DNA from: SXOA01 sp046153945
Lineage (GTDB): Bacteria; Planctomycetota; Planctomycetia; Pirellulales; Pirellulaceae
DNA: 64,000 nucleotides
Direction of reading: 5' to 3'
NCBI GenBank assembly: GCA_046153945.1
Contig: JBJXFF010000124.1
Coordinates: 1 to 64,000, forward strand
Below are positions 7,955 through 17,058 of this stretch, piece by piece (the stretch's first letter is position 1; each line of letters begins with the position of its first letter). The translations under genes were made by a program, and so were the position numbers. The notes below the pieces were generated by a model. That model had not been told where the DNA came from and did not search any database. It saw nothing but the letters and a program-made list of their open reading frames with translations.

Positions 7955-10900
7955 CTTTAGCGGTGCTGTTGATGTTTACCTCTTCCGCTCTCGCGGCCGT
8001 CGACGTTCCCATCGAAGAACAGTCCGCGGAGATCGTCATTCACGGCAAAGACGCCCGCACCTGGGAGCAAGGAAGTTACGAAGTCTGGCACGTCCGCGGC
8101 GGAGCGGAGATTCGGCAGGGAAAAACCGTGGCCCGCGCGCCGGAGGCCATCTTCTGGATCGACCGCGCGGATGCCTTCAGCGGTCAGCCGAGCAAAGTCA
8201 TCGCCTACTTTGAAGGCAGCGGCAGCGAAAAGGTGAATGTGCAGTTCGGACCAGCGGGTAACCCGGACGCTCTGAGCCGCAACAAGCCAACCTCGCTTGC
8301 CGACCGGACGTGGCTCGGCCGGTTCCATACGCAGGCGGGAATTCAAGTTGCCGTTCCGCTCACCGGCCAAAGTTCCTCGCAAGTCACCCCCGCCATTTTC
8401 GAGCGAGGCCTCGAAGCCCGCTCTCCCAATTCCAAAACAGGTGACATCGCACCGGCCCAGTTCGCCGTCCCCCGCGCCGCTGGCGAAGAGATCGCTCCTC
8501 CCACCGCCCAGCCGGTTCGCAGCGCCAATCGCCGCGTCCGGTTCTTTCCTCGCGGGCATGGGCGCTGGCAGGTAAAGTCGTTCAACGATCCTGTCGCTGG
8601 CGAACAGGTCACGCTGCTGACCTCTGGCGTGCAAATCGCTGTTGAAGGAATCGACCAACTCGGCAACGCTTCGCTGGAGGCGGACAACATCGTTCTCTGG
8701 AGTCCCAAGCTCGACCTGTTGAATCCAGCCGGCCGCGAGATTCAAAACGGCGAGACCCACTATGAAGTCTATCTGGAAGGAAATATTGTCTTCCGCCAGG
8801 GAGACCGGGTCATCTATGCCGAGCGGATGTACTACAACATCACCCGCGAATACGGCGTCGTCCTCAACGCCGAGATGCTGACGCCGGTCAAAGACTATCA
8901 GGGGATGTTGCGGATGCGGGCCAAGGTGCTGGAGCAGCGCGACGCCCAGCACTTTGCCGCGATGGATGCCGATCTCACCAGCAGCCGTCTGGGAGTGCCG
9001 CGGTATCGGCTCGCATCGGGCAACGTGATGCTCGAAGACATCCAGCGCCCTCTCCTCGATCCCTTCACCCAGCAGCCTCTGGTGGATCCGGTTTCCGGCG
9101 AGCCGGAGGTGAATCATCAACTGATGGCGACGAGCCAGAACAATTTCATCTATCTGGCGGAAACACCGGTCTTCTACTGGCCCACCATCGCCACCGACCT
9201 CACCAACCCGAATTACTACCTCGACCGCATTCGCGTCAAAAGCGACCGGGTCTTTGGCCAGCAACTGCTGCTGGACTGGGACCTGCATCAGTTGCTTGGG
9301 ATGCAAAACAAAATCCCCGGCACCAAGTGGGGGCTTTCCACCGACTTCCTCAGCCAGCGCGGCATCGGCATCGGCACCGATTATCAATACTCGCTCCCTA
9401 GTTTCCTCGGTGTTCCCGGCCCGACCAACGGCTTCATCGATTCCTGGACCCTGCTCCATGAGGAGGGGACTGACAACCTCGGGTTCGACCGGCGCGACGT
9501 GCCGCCGGGGGCGGAGCTGCGCGGCCGCTCCTTGGGCAATCATCGCCAGCAACTCCCGTACGGGTGGCAAGTGACTGGCGAGTTTGGCTGGATCAGCGAC
9601 TTCAATTTCCTGGAGCAGTATTACGAGAAAGAATGGGACACGCTCAAGGATCAAACGACCGGCATTGAGCTGAAAAAGCTGCATGAGAACATGTCGTTCA
9701 ATCTCGCCGCCGACGCTCGCCTTAACCCCTACTTCATGCAAACCCAGCGGCTGCCGCGTGCTGACTTCTTCATGTTCGGCCAGCCGATTGCCTGGGATCG
9801 AGCGACATTTTCCACGCATACCTTTGCCTCGTACGATCAACTGCTCCCCGCGGGCACACCGAACAACCCTGTGGACCAGGCGAACTTTTCGCCTCTGGCG
9901 GCGGAAGTCAAAGCGGAGGGATTGCGAGCCGCCACCCGCAACGAAATCGACCTTCCCATCGATGCCGGGCCGGTGAAAGTCGTCCCCTATGTCCTGGGCG
10001 AAGCGGCCTATTGGGGAAGCGACATCAACAACCAGGAAACCTCGCGGCTGTATGGCCAGGCGGGCGTGCGGGCCAGCTTGCCACTCTGGCGAGCCAATCC
10101 AGACATTCAGAGCGAACTGTTCAACCTGAACGGCCTGGCTCAGAAGGTCGTCTTCGATGTCGATGCCTTCTTCGCCGACGCCAGCGAGGATATGACGATG
10201 TTCCCGCGGTACGATTCCCTCGATGACGACTCGACCGAGCACTTCCGCCGCCGCATTCCGGTCAACACATTCGGCCAGGCCAACGGAACCTTCGTCCCCA
10301 CACAGTTCGACGACCGCTTCTTCGCACTACGGAGCGACTTGCAAGGGTCGGTCGCCTCGCCGGTCACCGAAATTGCCGATGACATGGTGCAAGTTCGCAT
10401 GGGGATCCGTCAGCGGTGGCAGACCAAGCGAGGCTTGCCAGGGCAGGAGCGACTCGTGGACTGGGTCACTTCGGAAACAAATGCCGTATTCTTCCCCTCC
10501 GCCACCCGCGACAACTTTGGCTCCAGCCTTGGTCTGGTCGATTACAACTTTGCCTGGCACGTCGGCGACCGGGTCACGCTACTCTCGGACGGGTTCTACG
10601 ACTTCTTCGATGCTGGCCTTCAGCAAGTGACGGTGGGGGGGCTCATGTCCCGGCCGGAATACGGAAATCTGTACGTCGGCTATCGCTCCACCGACGGGCC
10701 GATTGTCAGCAGCGTGGTGGTCGCCAGCGTCAGCTACCGCATGAGCGAAAAATGGATTGCCACCGGCGGAGCTGCCATCGACTTTGCGAACACGGGGAAC
10801 ATCGGCCAGTCGATGTCGTTCACGCGCGTCGGCGAATCGTTCCTCGTCCGCCTCGGCATGAATTACGATGCCAGCCGCAACAACGTCGGCTTCATCTTCG

Positions 10901-10989
10901 GCATCGAACCCCGCTTCCTCCCCGGCAGCCGCCTGGGCCGCGTCGGCGGCGTGCAAATCCCGCCAGCCGGTGCGCTGGGACTGGAGTGA
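7936..10989 (+). CDS. LptD/OstA-like outer-membrane assembly protein
   Basis: Large predicted outer-membrane protein of about 1017 residues. A hydrophobic segment, LAVLLMFTSSALAA, near the start is a plausible signal peptide with AXA cleavage. The N-terminal third has two OstA/LptA-like stretches (VQIAVEGIDQ, and EVYLEGNIVFRQGDRVIYAERM followed by NAEML), the LPS-transport jellyroll. The rest is rich in alternating aromatic strands expected of a beta-barrel, with NFIYLAETPVFYWPTIATD resembling the LptD barrel entry. The role in lipopolysaccharide export is inferred by family. The start is uncertain: TTG 7936 gives a short n-region, ATG 7972 truncates the signal, and the frame is open back to 7606. 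Confidence 0.8.
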   Translation: MDFGFGTLAVLLMFTSSALAAVDVPIEEQSAEIVIHGKDARTWEQGSYEVWHVRGGAEIRQGKTVARAPEAIFWIDRADAFSGQPSKVIAYFEGSGSEKVNVQFGPAGNPDALSRNKPTSLADRTWLGRFHTQAGIQVAVPLTGQSSSQVTPAIFERGLEARSPNSKTGDIAPAQFAVPRAAGEEIAPPTAQPVRSANRRVRFFPRGHGRWQVKSFNDPVAGEQVTLLTSGVQIAVEGIDQLGNASLEADNIVLWSPKLDLLNPAGREIQNGETHYEVYLEGNIVFRQGDRVIYAERMYYNITREYGVVLNAEMLTPVKDYQGMLRMRAKVLEQRDAQHFAAMDADLTSSRLGVPRYRLASGNVMLEDIQRPLLDPFTQQPLVDPVSGEPEVNHQLMATSQNNFIYLAETPVFYWPTIATDLTNPNYYLDRIRVKSDRVFGQQLLLDWDLHQLLGMQNKIPGTKWGLSTDFLSQRGIGIGTDYQYSLPSFLGVPGPTNGFIDSWTLLHEEGTDNLGFDRRDVPPGAELRGRSLGNHRQQLPYGWQVTGEFGWISDFNFLEQYYEKEWDTLKDQTTGIELKKLHENMSFNLAADARLNPYFMQTQRLPRADFFMFGQPIAWDRATFSTHTFASYDQLLPAGTPNNPVDQANFSPLAAEVKAEGLRAATRNEIDLPIDAGPVKVVPYVLGEAAYWGSDINNQETSRLYGQAGVRASLPLWRANPDIQSELFNLNGLAQKVVFDVDAFFADASEDMTMFPRYDSLDDDSTEHFRRRIPVNTFGQANGTFVPTQFDDRFFALRSDLQGSVASPVTEIADDMVQVRMGIRQRWQTKRGLPGQERLVDWVTSETNAVFFPSATRDNFGSSLGLVDYNFAWHVGDRVTLLSDGFYDFFDAGLQQVTVGGLMSRPEYGNLYVGYRSTDGPIVSSVVVASVSYRMSEKWIATGGAAIDFANTGNIGQSMSFTRVGESFLVRLGMNYDASRNNVGFIFGIEPRFLPGSRLGRVGGVQIPPAGALGLE

Positions 10990-11106
10990 TAGGTCGGCGG
11001 TCGAATTCCAATCGACGACCAGCCTCATCCCCCAAAAGAACCGGTTGGATTCATGATTCACACCCTCGCTTCATCCATGATTACTTATGTGAGCTTGCTT
11101 CACTCT

Positions 11107-11135
11107 TGGCGAGCGGGGGGCGTGAGCCCCCTGAT
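11107..11135. repeat. GC-rich hairpin repeat (GGGGGC-GTGA-GCCCCC core)
   Basis: The core stem GGGGGC/GCCCCC closes a GTGA loop, flanked by TGGCGAGC and TGATA. The same flanks and arms recur at 35428-35472 inside the histidine kinase gene, with a longer loop. Confidence 0.75.
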
Positions 11136-11215
11136 ATTCACGAAAAACTCCGCTCACCCAAACGCGCAATACATCTGGGCACCGGGGCTACTCGGTGTTT
11201 AAGGCGGCACAAATA

Positions 11216-11294
11216 CTAGCCCGACGCGCAAGCGAGGGAATTGGACGTTGAATCGGTGCAATACGCTTTTCCCTCGCCTAGCGAGTCGGGCTAG
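11216..11294. repeat. 79-base inverted repeat (CTAGCCCGAC...GTCGGGCTAG)
   Basis: The left arm, 11216-11240, reads CTAGCCCGACGCGCAAGCGA then GGGAA. The right arm, 11269-11294, is its near complement (TTCCCTCGCCTAGCGAGTCG then GGCTAG). The spacer is 28 bases. Outer and inner stem segments pair perfectly around a short mismatch zone. Confidence 0.8.
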
Positions 11295-11875
11295 CGTCGA
11301 GCATCGAGTCCGGTGTACGGCCACCGTGCAGAGGCCATTCGCCGCGGAGAAACTCGGCCAGGCGTCGTTCCTTCCAACAACCAGAATGTCAAAGAGCAAT
11401 TGTCCCGTCCGAAGCGCCGCCGATCCTAGTTTTGGAACGGACGCACCGCTCAGCAGGGTACTGTACGAAAGTGTATACATACCAGTTGGCACTTTCAAGC
11501 CCCGGCTTCCAGAATTTGGAAGATTTCTTGCCGGCAAAAGAGATCGGCACAATTCCCAGTAGCGGCCAGGCGACAAACGGCATTTGCCGCCAAGCCGGAC
11601 AGGTTAGATATTTCCTTGGTAAGATGTGCCGAGTCAGCTAAACTTTCTTGGCCCTCAAGCGTCCATCTTGGCCTCTCCAAAACTGCTGTTAGTTAGGCCT
11701 GAACCCTTTTCCGGTCCTTCTTTCCGAAGACCCCATCTCGTTCGCCGCCGACGACCAGAACATTCACCCCTATGTCGTCCCGCCGAAGGAATCGCCTCCG
11801 ATTCGTTGAATTCAAAGCAATGAAGAGCCTCACTACAGTAGTTGACCCGTTGGGAAACGGAGAACGTGCCACTTT

Positions 11876-12235
11876 ATGAATGACATTCAGCGTTACGGAG
11901 ACTCGAAGCGGTGGTCGGACGTGGTGGTCCACCGCGGAGTGGCTTATTGGGTGGAAGTGGCGGAGGATCCTGCGCAGGACACGCAGGGGCAGGTGGAGCA
12001 GGTACTCCGCCAGATCGACGCCACGCTCGCGGGGCTCGGTAGCAGCCGCGTGCATTTGCTGCAGGTTGTGATCTACCTGGCCGACCTGGCGGACGGACCG
12101 GCTCTCAATGCGGTCTGGGATGAATGGGTCCCCGCGGGCCACGCACCGGTCCGGGCCTGCGTGCAGGGGGGGCTTTCGCCGGGGTACAAGGTGGAGATGG
12201 TGATTACTGCCGTGGCGGGCGGAAACGACGGATAG
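11876..12235 (+). CDS. RidA/YjgF/YER057c-family protein
   Basis: A 119-residue protein with the RidA trimer fold signature: VHRGVAYWVEVA, then the helix TQGQVEQVLRQIDATLAGLG, LLQVVIYLADL, and the C-terminal PVRACVQGGLSPGYKVEM containing the arginine that in RidA contacts the enamine/imine substrate. Canonical RidA deaminates reactive enamines produced by PLP enzymes. This member starts unusually (NDIQRYGDSKRWSDVVVH), like the more diverged Rid subgroups that often lack this activity. It is followed after 81 bases by a DUF1501 gene on the same strand; a functional link is unclear. Confidence 0.88.
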   Translation: MNDIQRYGDSKRWSDVVVHRGVAYWVEVAEDPAQDTQGQVEQVLRQIDATLAGLGSSRVHLLQVVIYLADLADGPALNAVWDEWVPAGHAPVRACVQGGLSPGYKVEMVITAVAGGNDG

Positions 12236-12316
12236 TTGCATTGCTGCGCAACGGAGCCATTCTGGATTTGCTCGCGGGTGCCTTCATCGGCTAGGATTAC
12301 TGCTGGAGAGTCCCGT

Positions 12317-13708
12317 ATGTCCCAGCAGCATTCACACCCAGTTTCCCGCCGGCGTTTCATGGCGGCGAGTCTCCTTTCCGGCGGAGCCGGTTTGGCGCTA
12401 GGGGATATCTTGCGGCTGCGGGAGGCTGCGGCGGAAGAGGGGAAGCCGGCCTCGGATACGGCGGTGATTCAGATTTGGCTGGGGGGTGGGCCGAGCCAGT
12501 TTGAGACGTTTGATCCCAAGCCGCTCGCCCCGCTGGAGATTCGGGGGCCGTACAAGACGATCTCGTCCAAGATTCCGGGCGCGCCGGTCTGCGAGATGCT
12601 GCCATTGACGGCGGGAGTGCTCGACAAGGCCACGATCATCCGGAGCTTCACGCACGAGTTCGATGACCATTTTGGGATGACGCGGCATTGCCTGGCCGGC
12701 CGCAAGGAGCCGGATAATAGGAACAACTATCCCTCCGTCGGCTCCATCGTTTCTCGCTACCGCGGCCCGCGGCAGCCGGGGATGCCGCCGTATGTGATGC
12801 TCTCGGAAGAGCCGGTGCTGCATCATCATCTGTTCGATGCGATGGGGCCGGGGTATCTCGGCGTCGCCCATTCGCCGTTCACCGTGTTGCAAGATCCGTA
12901 CGCAGGCGAATTTCAGCTCGAACGGCTGCGGAAGGCGACGGAGAGTTTTGAACTGGCCAACGACGTCACGCTCGACCGGATCGGGGATCGCAAATCGCTG
13001 CTCGACCACCTGGGACGCATTCAGCGGCGGGCCGACTCCAAGGAGGTGCAGGAAGGGCTCGATCCGTACCAGCGGCTGGCGCTCGATCTGATCACCAGCG
13101 AGAAGGCCCGCCGAGCATTTGACCTCCAGCAGGAATCAGCCGCCACGCGGGAGCGGTACGGCTCGCATCGCTGGGGGCAGATGGCACTCTTGGCCCGGAG
13201 ACTGGTGGAAGCCGGTGTGACGTTTGTCACCATCAATACAGCGCCGGACTGCCTCCGCTGGGACTGGCACGTCAGCATCACCAAAGAAAACCGTCCCCAG
13301 CCGGACCCCGGGGGACCGCTTGTTGGCATGGACCACAGCGGCCCGCCGCTGGACCGGGCACTTTCCGCCCTGATTGCCGATCTCGCCGAGCGGGAACTCT
13401 GCCGCAAGGTGCTGCTGGTGGTCTGGGGGGAATTCGGCAGGTCGCCGAAGATCAACACCACCGGCGGACGGGATCACTGGCCGAAGCTCGGCAGTGTCCT
13501 CTTGGCCGGAGGCGGTTTGAAGATGGGGCGGCTCATCGGCGCTTCCAGCGCGGATGGCGGTTTGCCCACGGATCGCCCGGTCGGTCCGAGCGACGTGTTG
13601 GCTACTCTCTACAAGCACCTCGGCATCGACCCCAAGCAGAACTATGTCACCCAGGGGCGGCCGTTTCCGCTGCTGCCGGACGGGAAGGCGATTGGGGAGT
13701 TGTTTTAA
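12317..13708 (+). CDS. DUF1501 protein, Tat-exported
   Basis: A 463-residue DUF1501 family protein, which has an alkaline phosphatase/sulfatase-like fold but no established reaction. The start is ATG 12317, preceded by GGAGAG. SRRRFMAASLLSGGAGLALG is a twin-arginine signal, predicting export in folded form. Family motifs present are IQIWLGGGPSQFETFDPKP near the N-terminus, HFGMTRHCLAG, and the C-terminal VVWGEFGRSPKINTTGGRDHW, with the GEFGR...GRDHW signature. Unlike the other two DUF1501 genes here it has no PSCyt1-DUF1549 partner next to it and is a more distant type. It is followed by a tandem hairpin. Confidence 0.92.
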   Translation: MSQQHSHPVSRRRFMAASLLSGGAGLALGDILRLREAAAEEGKPASDTAVIQIWLGGGPSQFETFDPKPLAPLEIRGPYKTISSKIPGAPVCEMLPLTAGVLDKATIIRSFTHEFDDHFGMTRHCLAGRKEPDNRNNYPSVGSIVSRYRGPRQPGMPPYVMLSEEPVLHHHLFDAMGPGYLGVAHSPFTVLQDPYAGEFQLERLRKATESFELANDVTLDRIGDRKSLLDHLGRIQRRADSKEVQEGLDPYQRLALDLITSEKARRAFDLQQESAATRERYGSHRWGQMALLARRLVEAGVTFVTINTAPDCLRWDWHVSITKENRPQPDPGGPLVGMDHSGPPLDRALSALIADLAERELCRKVLLVVWGEFGRSPKINTTGGRDHWPKLGSVLLAGGGLKMGRLIGASSADGGLPTDRPVGPSDVLATLYKHLGIDPKQNYVTQGRPFPLLPDGKAIGELF

Positions 13709-13722
13709 GCGGCCATTTCTTA

Positions 13723-13770
13723 GCCGGCACACGGAGTGTGCCGGCATGTCCGCTCACGGAGTGAGCGGAC
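13723..13770. terminator. Tandem perfect GGA-loop hairpins between convergent genes
   Basis: Two perfect hairpins, each a 10-bp stem with a GGA loop: GCCGGCACAC-GGA-GTGTGCCGGC (13723-13745) and GTCCGCTCAC-GGA-GTGAGCGGAC (13748-13770). They lie between the ends of a plus-strand and a minus-strand gene, so a bidirectional terminator role is likely. The second stem is nearly identical to one at 58439-58459. Confidence 0.7.
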
Positions 13771-13783
13771 CACTTTTCTTGGA

Positions 13784-14503
13784 CTACTTGAGCTGCCGCA
13801 TCTGCAGGGCGTAGCGGTCCACGATATGGAAGAGATTGATTCCGATGCTTCCCCCTGCCAGGCAGAAGAATAGAAACGAAGGGATGCTGACTTTTGAGAT
13901 GGGAACGAGGAGCGGTCCTCGATAGACCGTCTGGTGGTCTTCGTTCTCGCTGACGGTTTGCAGGAGATGGCTGGCGGACGGGCTGTTTCTGAGACTGATG
14001 TCCATTCGCCCCGCGCCGAACAGAAAGGCCGCGGCCGAAGTGATAATCAGCATGTCGGCAAGCGAGAATTTCCAGCGACGGGAATAGCAGCGGACAATGA
14101 GCCAGTGGCAAGCTCCCCAGACCGAGAGTGCCGCCGCCAGCCAGAACAGGCCATCGACCAGAAAAACGATAACCGGCAAGCTGCTCACCCCGCGATCGAG
14201 AAGCACATCGGGGGAATGCCTTCGCCAGAATTGAAGAGGAGCACCCGCACCATGTTCAGCATTCGCCACAGCACTGGGAGCGCATGTGAGAGCGAATGCG
14301 ACCATCCCCAACAGGAGCGAAAACGTGAGGCAGGAGATGCTCCAAATGCCGACGCCACTCTTCCGTTCCCCCGCGTAAGCCGACGGCAGGGTTGCCGCGG
14401 CTTCCTCCTTCTTGGCATTTTTCCGCACGGACTCCTGCGTCTCGGCGCTCCGAGCGGCGATGCCGGGGAGAAGCCGAGCGAGCTTGGAATCATCGGGAGG
14501 CAT
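13784..14503 (-). CDS. Membrane protein of unknown function
   Basis: A 239-residue protein with about five hydrophobic helices (for example CLTFSLLLGMVAFALTC, LPVIVFLVDGLFWLAAALSV, SLADMLIITSAAAFLFGAG and a C-terminal VSIPSFLFFCLAGGSIGI). I do not recognise a family. The ATG at 14503 overlaps the 3' end of the upstream membrane protein gene by 14 bases, which suggests coupled translation; an in-frame ATG at 14542 is possible but lies deeper in that gene. It shares the position FSLADMLIIT with the FTLAHMLLWT of its neighbour, hinting at distant relationship. A truncated copy of its first codons sits at 18140-18205. Confidence 0.72.
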   Translation of the reverse strand: MPPDDSKLARLLPGIAARSAETQESVRKNAKKEEAAATLPSAYAGERKSGVGIWSISCLTFSLLLGMVAFALTCAPSAVANAEHGAGAPLQFWRRHSPDVLLDRGVSSLPVIVFLVDGLFWLAAALSVWGACHWLIVRCYSRRWKFSLADMLIITSAAAFLFGAGRMDISLRNSPSASHLLQTVSENEDHQTVYRGPLLVPISKVSIPSFLFFCLAGGSIGINLFHIVDRYALQMRQLK

Positions 14504-15398
14504 CCTTCCATTGTACTGCGCGATCCGGCGGGACTGCGTCACGCTGCCAGCGATAACCGACGGCTGTCAGGACGAACAGGCTGCCGGCCAGTACCAGCCC
14601 ATGAATGAAGTTCAACAAAATGATCAAGAGCAGGCTGCTCGGCTCAACTACGGGACCGGTCATGAATGCCAGGCAGACGCATTCCAGCACTCCCAGCACC
14701 AGGCTCCAAGACAATACCGCCAAAAAACGGAAAGTGAGTTGCTTCAAGGCTAACATGACCAGAGTCACCGGTATCGCCAGCAGAAAGTTCACCACCAAGA
14801 AAATCAGGAAGATCATAACGTCGTCCCTCCCCCAGCCACGGTCGGGGGAGAGTTGCACGTCCCGCAAGGCCATCCGTCCGATCCCAAGCAGCAAGGCCAC
14901 ACCCAGCGTCCACAGCAGCATGTGGGCCAGCGTGAATTGCATTGCTTCCGAGGGCTTGTCTTGAGAACTCTTCGGCAGGCGCAGGGAGCACTTCCAATGG
15001 GAGCTAATCATCCAGAGAGGAGGCTGCAGCAAGAGCCAGCCGACGAGGACCAGGGCTACCGAGAACCAGAAGTCATTGTTATTGTTCGGAGAAGTCCTGA
15101 GCATGAACGCCGCCAAGGCAAGACCGGAGAAACTTGCCGCCATGAGGGCGAGCGGGACCCGGAGAAAGAATCTTCCCGGGCCAAAGGCACACCAAGCGCC
15201 GGTGAGCGATATCTGGCCAAACGTGATTCCCAGAACCAACCCGATCAACGGCCGATTGGGATAATTGGTGCCCTTGAACGGAATGAAGGCAATGGCACTG
15301 GCAAGACACAAATGCACCAGCACCAGGATTCCCAGAGTGATCCAGCGCGCTTTAGGAGCCAAACCCTCCGGCAGCGGTGGTTGATTGCCTGCCTCCAC
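14490..15398 (-). CDS. Multi-pass membrane protein, paralogue of the 18192-19079 gene
   Basis: A 302-residue protein with seven or so hydrophobic helices (WITLGILVLVHLCLASAIAF, PLIGLVLGITFGQISLTGAW, VALVLVGWLLLQPPLWM, FTLAHMLLWTLGVALLLG and others). The family is not recognised. The start is GTG 15398, which overlaps the TAG stop of the upstream trypsin-like/TPR gene (TAGTG), indicating translational coupling. By eye about two thirds or more of residues match the 295-residue protein at 18192-19079; this copy is the one in an intact gene run and is presumably the parent. It may serve the secreted protease at the membrane, but that is inference only. Confidence 0.75.
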   Translation of the reverse strand: MEAGNQPPLPEGLAPKARWITLGILVLVHLCLASAIAFIPFKGTNYPNRPLIGLVLGITFGQISLTGAWCAFGPGRFFLRVPLALMAASFSGLALAAFMLRTSPNNNNDFWFSVALVLVGWLLLQPPLWMISSHWKCSLRLPKSSQDKPSEAMQFTLAHMLLWTLGVALLLGIGRMALRDVQLSPDRGWGRDDVMIFLIFLVVNFLLAIPVTLVMLALKQLTFRFLAVLSWSLVLGVLECVCLAFMTGPVVEPSSLLLIILLNFIHGLVLAGSLFVLTAVGYRWQRDAVPPDRAVQWKDASR

Positions 15399-16966
15399 TA
15401 TTTTTTCCCTTCGCGGATCTCCTTAGCGGCGGCGTAGTCTTCGGCTTCCAAGTCCCCGCGACCCTGGTAGTGCCAGAAATCGGCCCGGTTCTCCAGCCAC
15501 TGGGCGCTTTTGGGATTGGTGCGAACCGCTTCGTTGTGATCCCGCTGCGCTTCGTCATCCCGGTCGAGATTGTCGAGGGCGATGGCCCGGTAGCTATAAG
15601 CGCAGGCCTTCACGTGGAAAGGAAGGTTGTCGCTCTCCAGCACCCGGTTGACGATTCGGAGGGCCTTTTCATTAAAGTCGTCGTTGTCGGTGGCCTGCCC
15701 CGCGTTGTTATAGACCAGCACCAGATTGAGCGCGGCGTACGGATCGGTTGGATTGAGGGACGCGTATTTGAGAGCGTCCTTCTCGGCATACTGGATTTGC
15801 TTCCAGGCAGTGTCCTCGTCCACGGCACGGCGGTGCTTGAACCAGTAATTCAGATAACCGTCGCAGCGGACATCGTAAGTCCGGGCGTAATCCGGCGCGA
15901 GCTTGGCTGCCTCCGCGCATTTGGCGACCCCTTCGGCGTGCTTCTGCTGGTTGTAAATCAGGTCCGCTCCCTCATCGACCAGGGCCACGGCCTTTCTCAC
16001 ATCCAGGTCGGCGGGGTCGTCCTCGAGCCATCGCTTGATATCGAGCGAGTCCTTCTCCACCGGCAGCGGAATCTTGTCCTCCAGGCCATGATGGGCGATG
16101 AGCTCCCAGAGGGAATCGATCCGCACTCCGTGCGGAATTGCCTGCACGTTGCCTCCCGCACCTTTGAGATATTTGGCGCTGTTATGCACGGCCACGACCT
16201 GCCCGCTCGGCAAAAAAATCGGCGAGCCGGAGAAGCCGGCCCAGGTGGACATGGTGTATTGCAGGAACTGCTTCTGCTCGATCGGCACGGCGACCTTGTT
16301 GCGGAAGTCCGTCAGGCGGCTGACGACGCCGTCGTGAAAGGTTGCTTCGGCAGTCTCGCCGATTTGCGGCCAGCCGGTGGTGTCCGTGCCGGGATAGCCC
16401 ATGATGGCCACGGCCTGCGCGAAGAGGGTGTCGAATTCCTTGGGAGCCGCCATTTTGAATTCCATCGCCAGGTCCGGACCCTCCTCCGTCATTTGCAAGA
16501 TCGCAATGTCCGGGCAATTGGGGTCCACATCCCCTTCGCCCGGATTCGACGAGCGGACGGGAACGCCCCCCACCCGCCGCTTCACTCCGGGGTGGTACCA
16601 GGCCTTGTCCACTTTGTAGATTTGCGACGAGCCGTCCATCAGGGCCAGCATGTTTCCACCGGCAGTACTCATGATGTCCGCCACATGAGCATTGGTCACC
16701 AGCAGCCGGTGCTTTTTCGACACGACCCAAGCCGTCCCCTGGCCATGCTTGGGATGCCCGACCAGAAAAATTCCTTTCTGCGAGGCGCGGACAAACTCGC
16801 CGAGCTCCTGCCGCGCCTGCTGCGACGGCTTCGTCCACGCCGGCAGCGAACCGGTCTCCGCGGAGAGACCGAGGGTTGCCCCCAGCGTGTCAGCCTTGGG
16901 AGGCTGAGCGTGGAGGGGAGAAGCGAGCAGGACGACGAGAGTGCAGGACCAGAAAATACGGCTCAT
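15398..16966 (-). CDS. Secreted trypsin-like serine protease with TPR-type C-terminus
   Basis: A 522-residue protein. The start is ATG 16966, with CAGGAAC upstream and a signal peptide (FWSCTLVVLLASPLHAQ). The trypsin/HtrA-like domain carries the histidine in VTNAHVADIM, the aspartate in CPDIAILQM and the serine in GFSGSPIFLP, so the triad is complete. The C-terminal 200 residues form TPR-like helical pairs (AEKDALKYASLNPTDPYAAL, then NPKSAQWLENRADFWHYQG). No PDZ domain is seen. Likely a periplasmic or surface protease or a protein-protein platform. It is downstream of an HTH gene (92-base gap) and coupled to two membrane proteins. Its last codons are duplicated near 19080-19140. Confidence 0.85.
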   Translation of the reverse strand: MSRIFWSCTLVVLLASPLHAQPPKADTLGATLGLSAETGSLPAWTKPSQQARQELGEFVRASQKGIFLVGHPKHGQGTAWVVSKKHRLLVTNAHVADIMSTAGGNMLALMDGSSQIYKVDKAWYHPGVKRRVGGVPVRSSNPGEGDVDPNCPDIAILQMTEEGPDLAMEFKMAAPKEFDTLFAQAVAIMGYPGTDTTGWPQIGETAEATFHDGVVSRLTDFRNKVAVPIEQKQFLQYTMSTWAGFSGSPIFLPSGQVVAVHNSAKYLKGAGGNVQAIPHGVRIDSLWELIAHHGLEDKIPLPVEKDSLDIKRWLEDDPADLDVRKAVALVDEGADLIYNQQKHAEGVAKCAEAAKLAPDYARTYDVRCDGYLNYWFKHRRAVDEDTAWKQIQYAEKDALKYASLNPTDPYAALNLVLVYNNAGQATDNDDFNEKALRIVNRVLESDNLPFHVKACAYSYRAIALDNLDRDDEAQRDHNEAVRTNPKSAQWLENRADFWHYQGRGDLEAEDYAAAKEIREGKK

Positions 16967-17058
16967 GGCGGTGTTCCTGAGGGAAGCTGACTTATCGTCT
17001 AATTTAGTCGCGCCCAAACACGTCGGCAATCAAGTTACCCGCGCCGAGCGGAGACATT

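Larger units (their letters stand above)
10990..11875. other. Gene-free, repeat-dense intergenic region
   Basis: No open frame here has convincing protein character. The first 300 bases hold two planctomycete-type repeats (11107-11135 and 11216-11294). The rest (11300-11875) shows no strong hairpin, RNA gene or promoter that I can recognise. Confidence 0.6.

Noticed and set aside
7957..10242. 761-codon open frame on the minus strand
   Set aside because: Antisense to the LptD-like gene, which has clear family motifs and a signal peptide on the plus strand.
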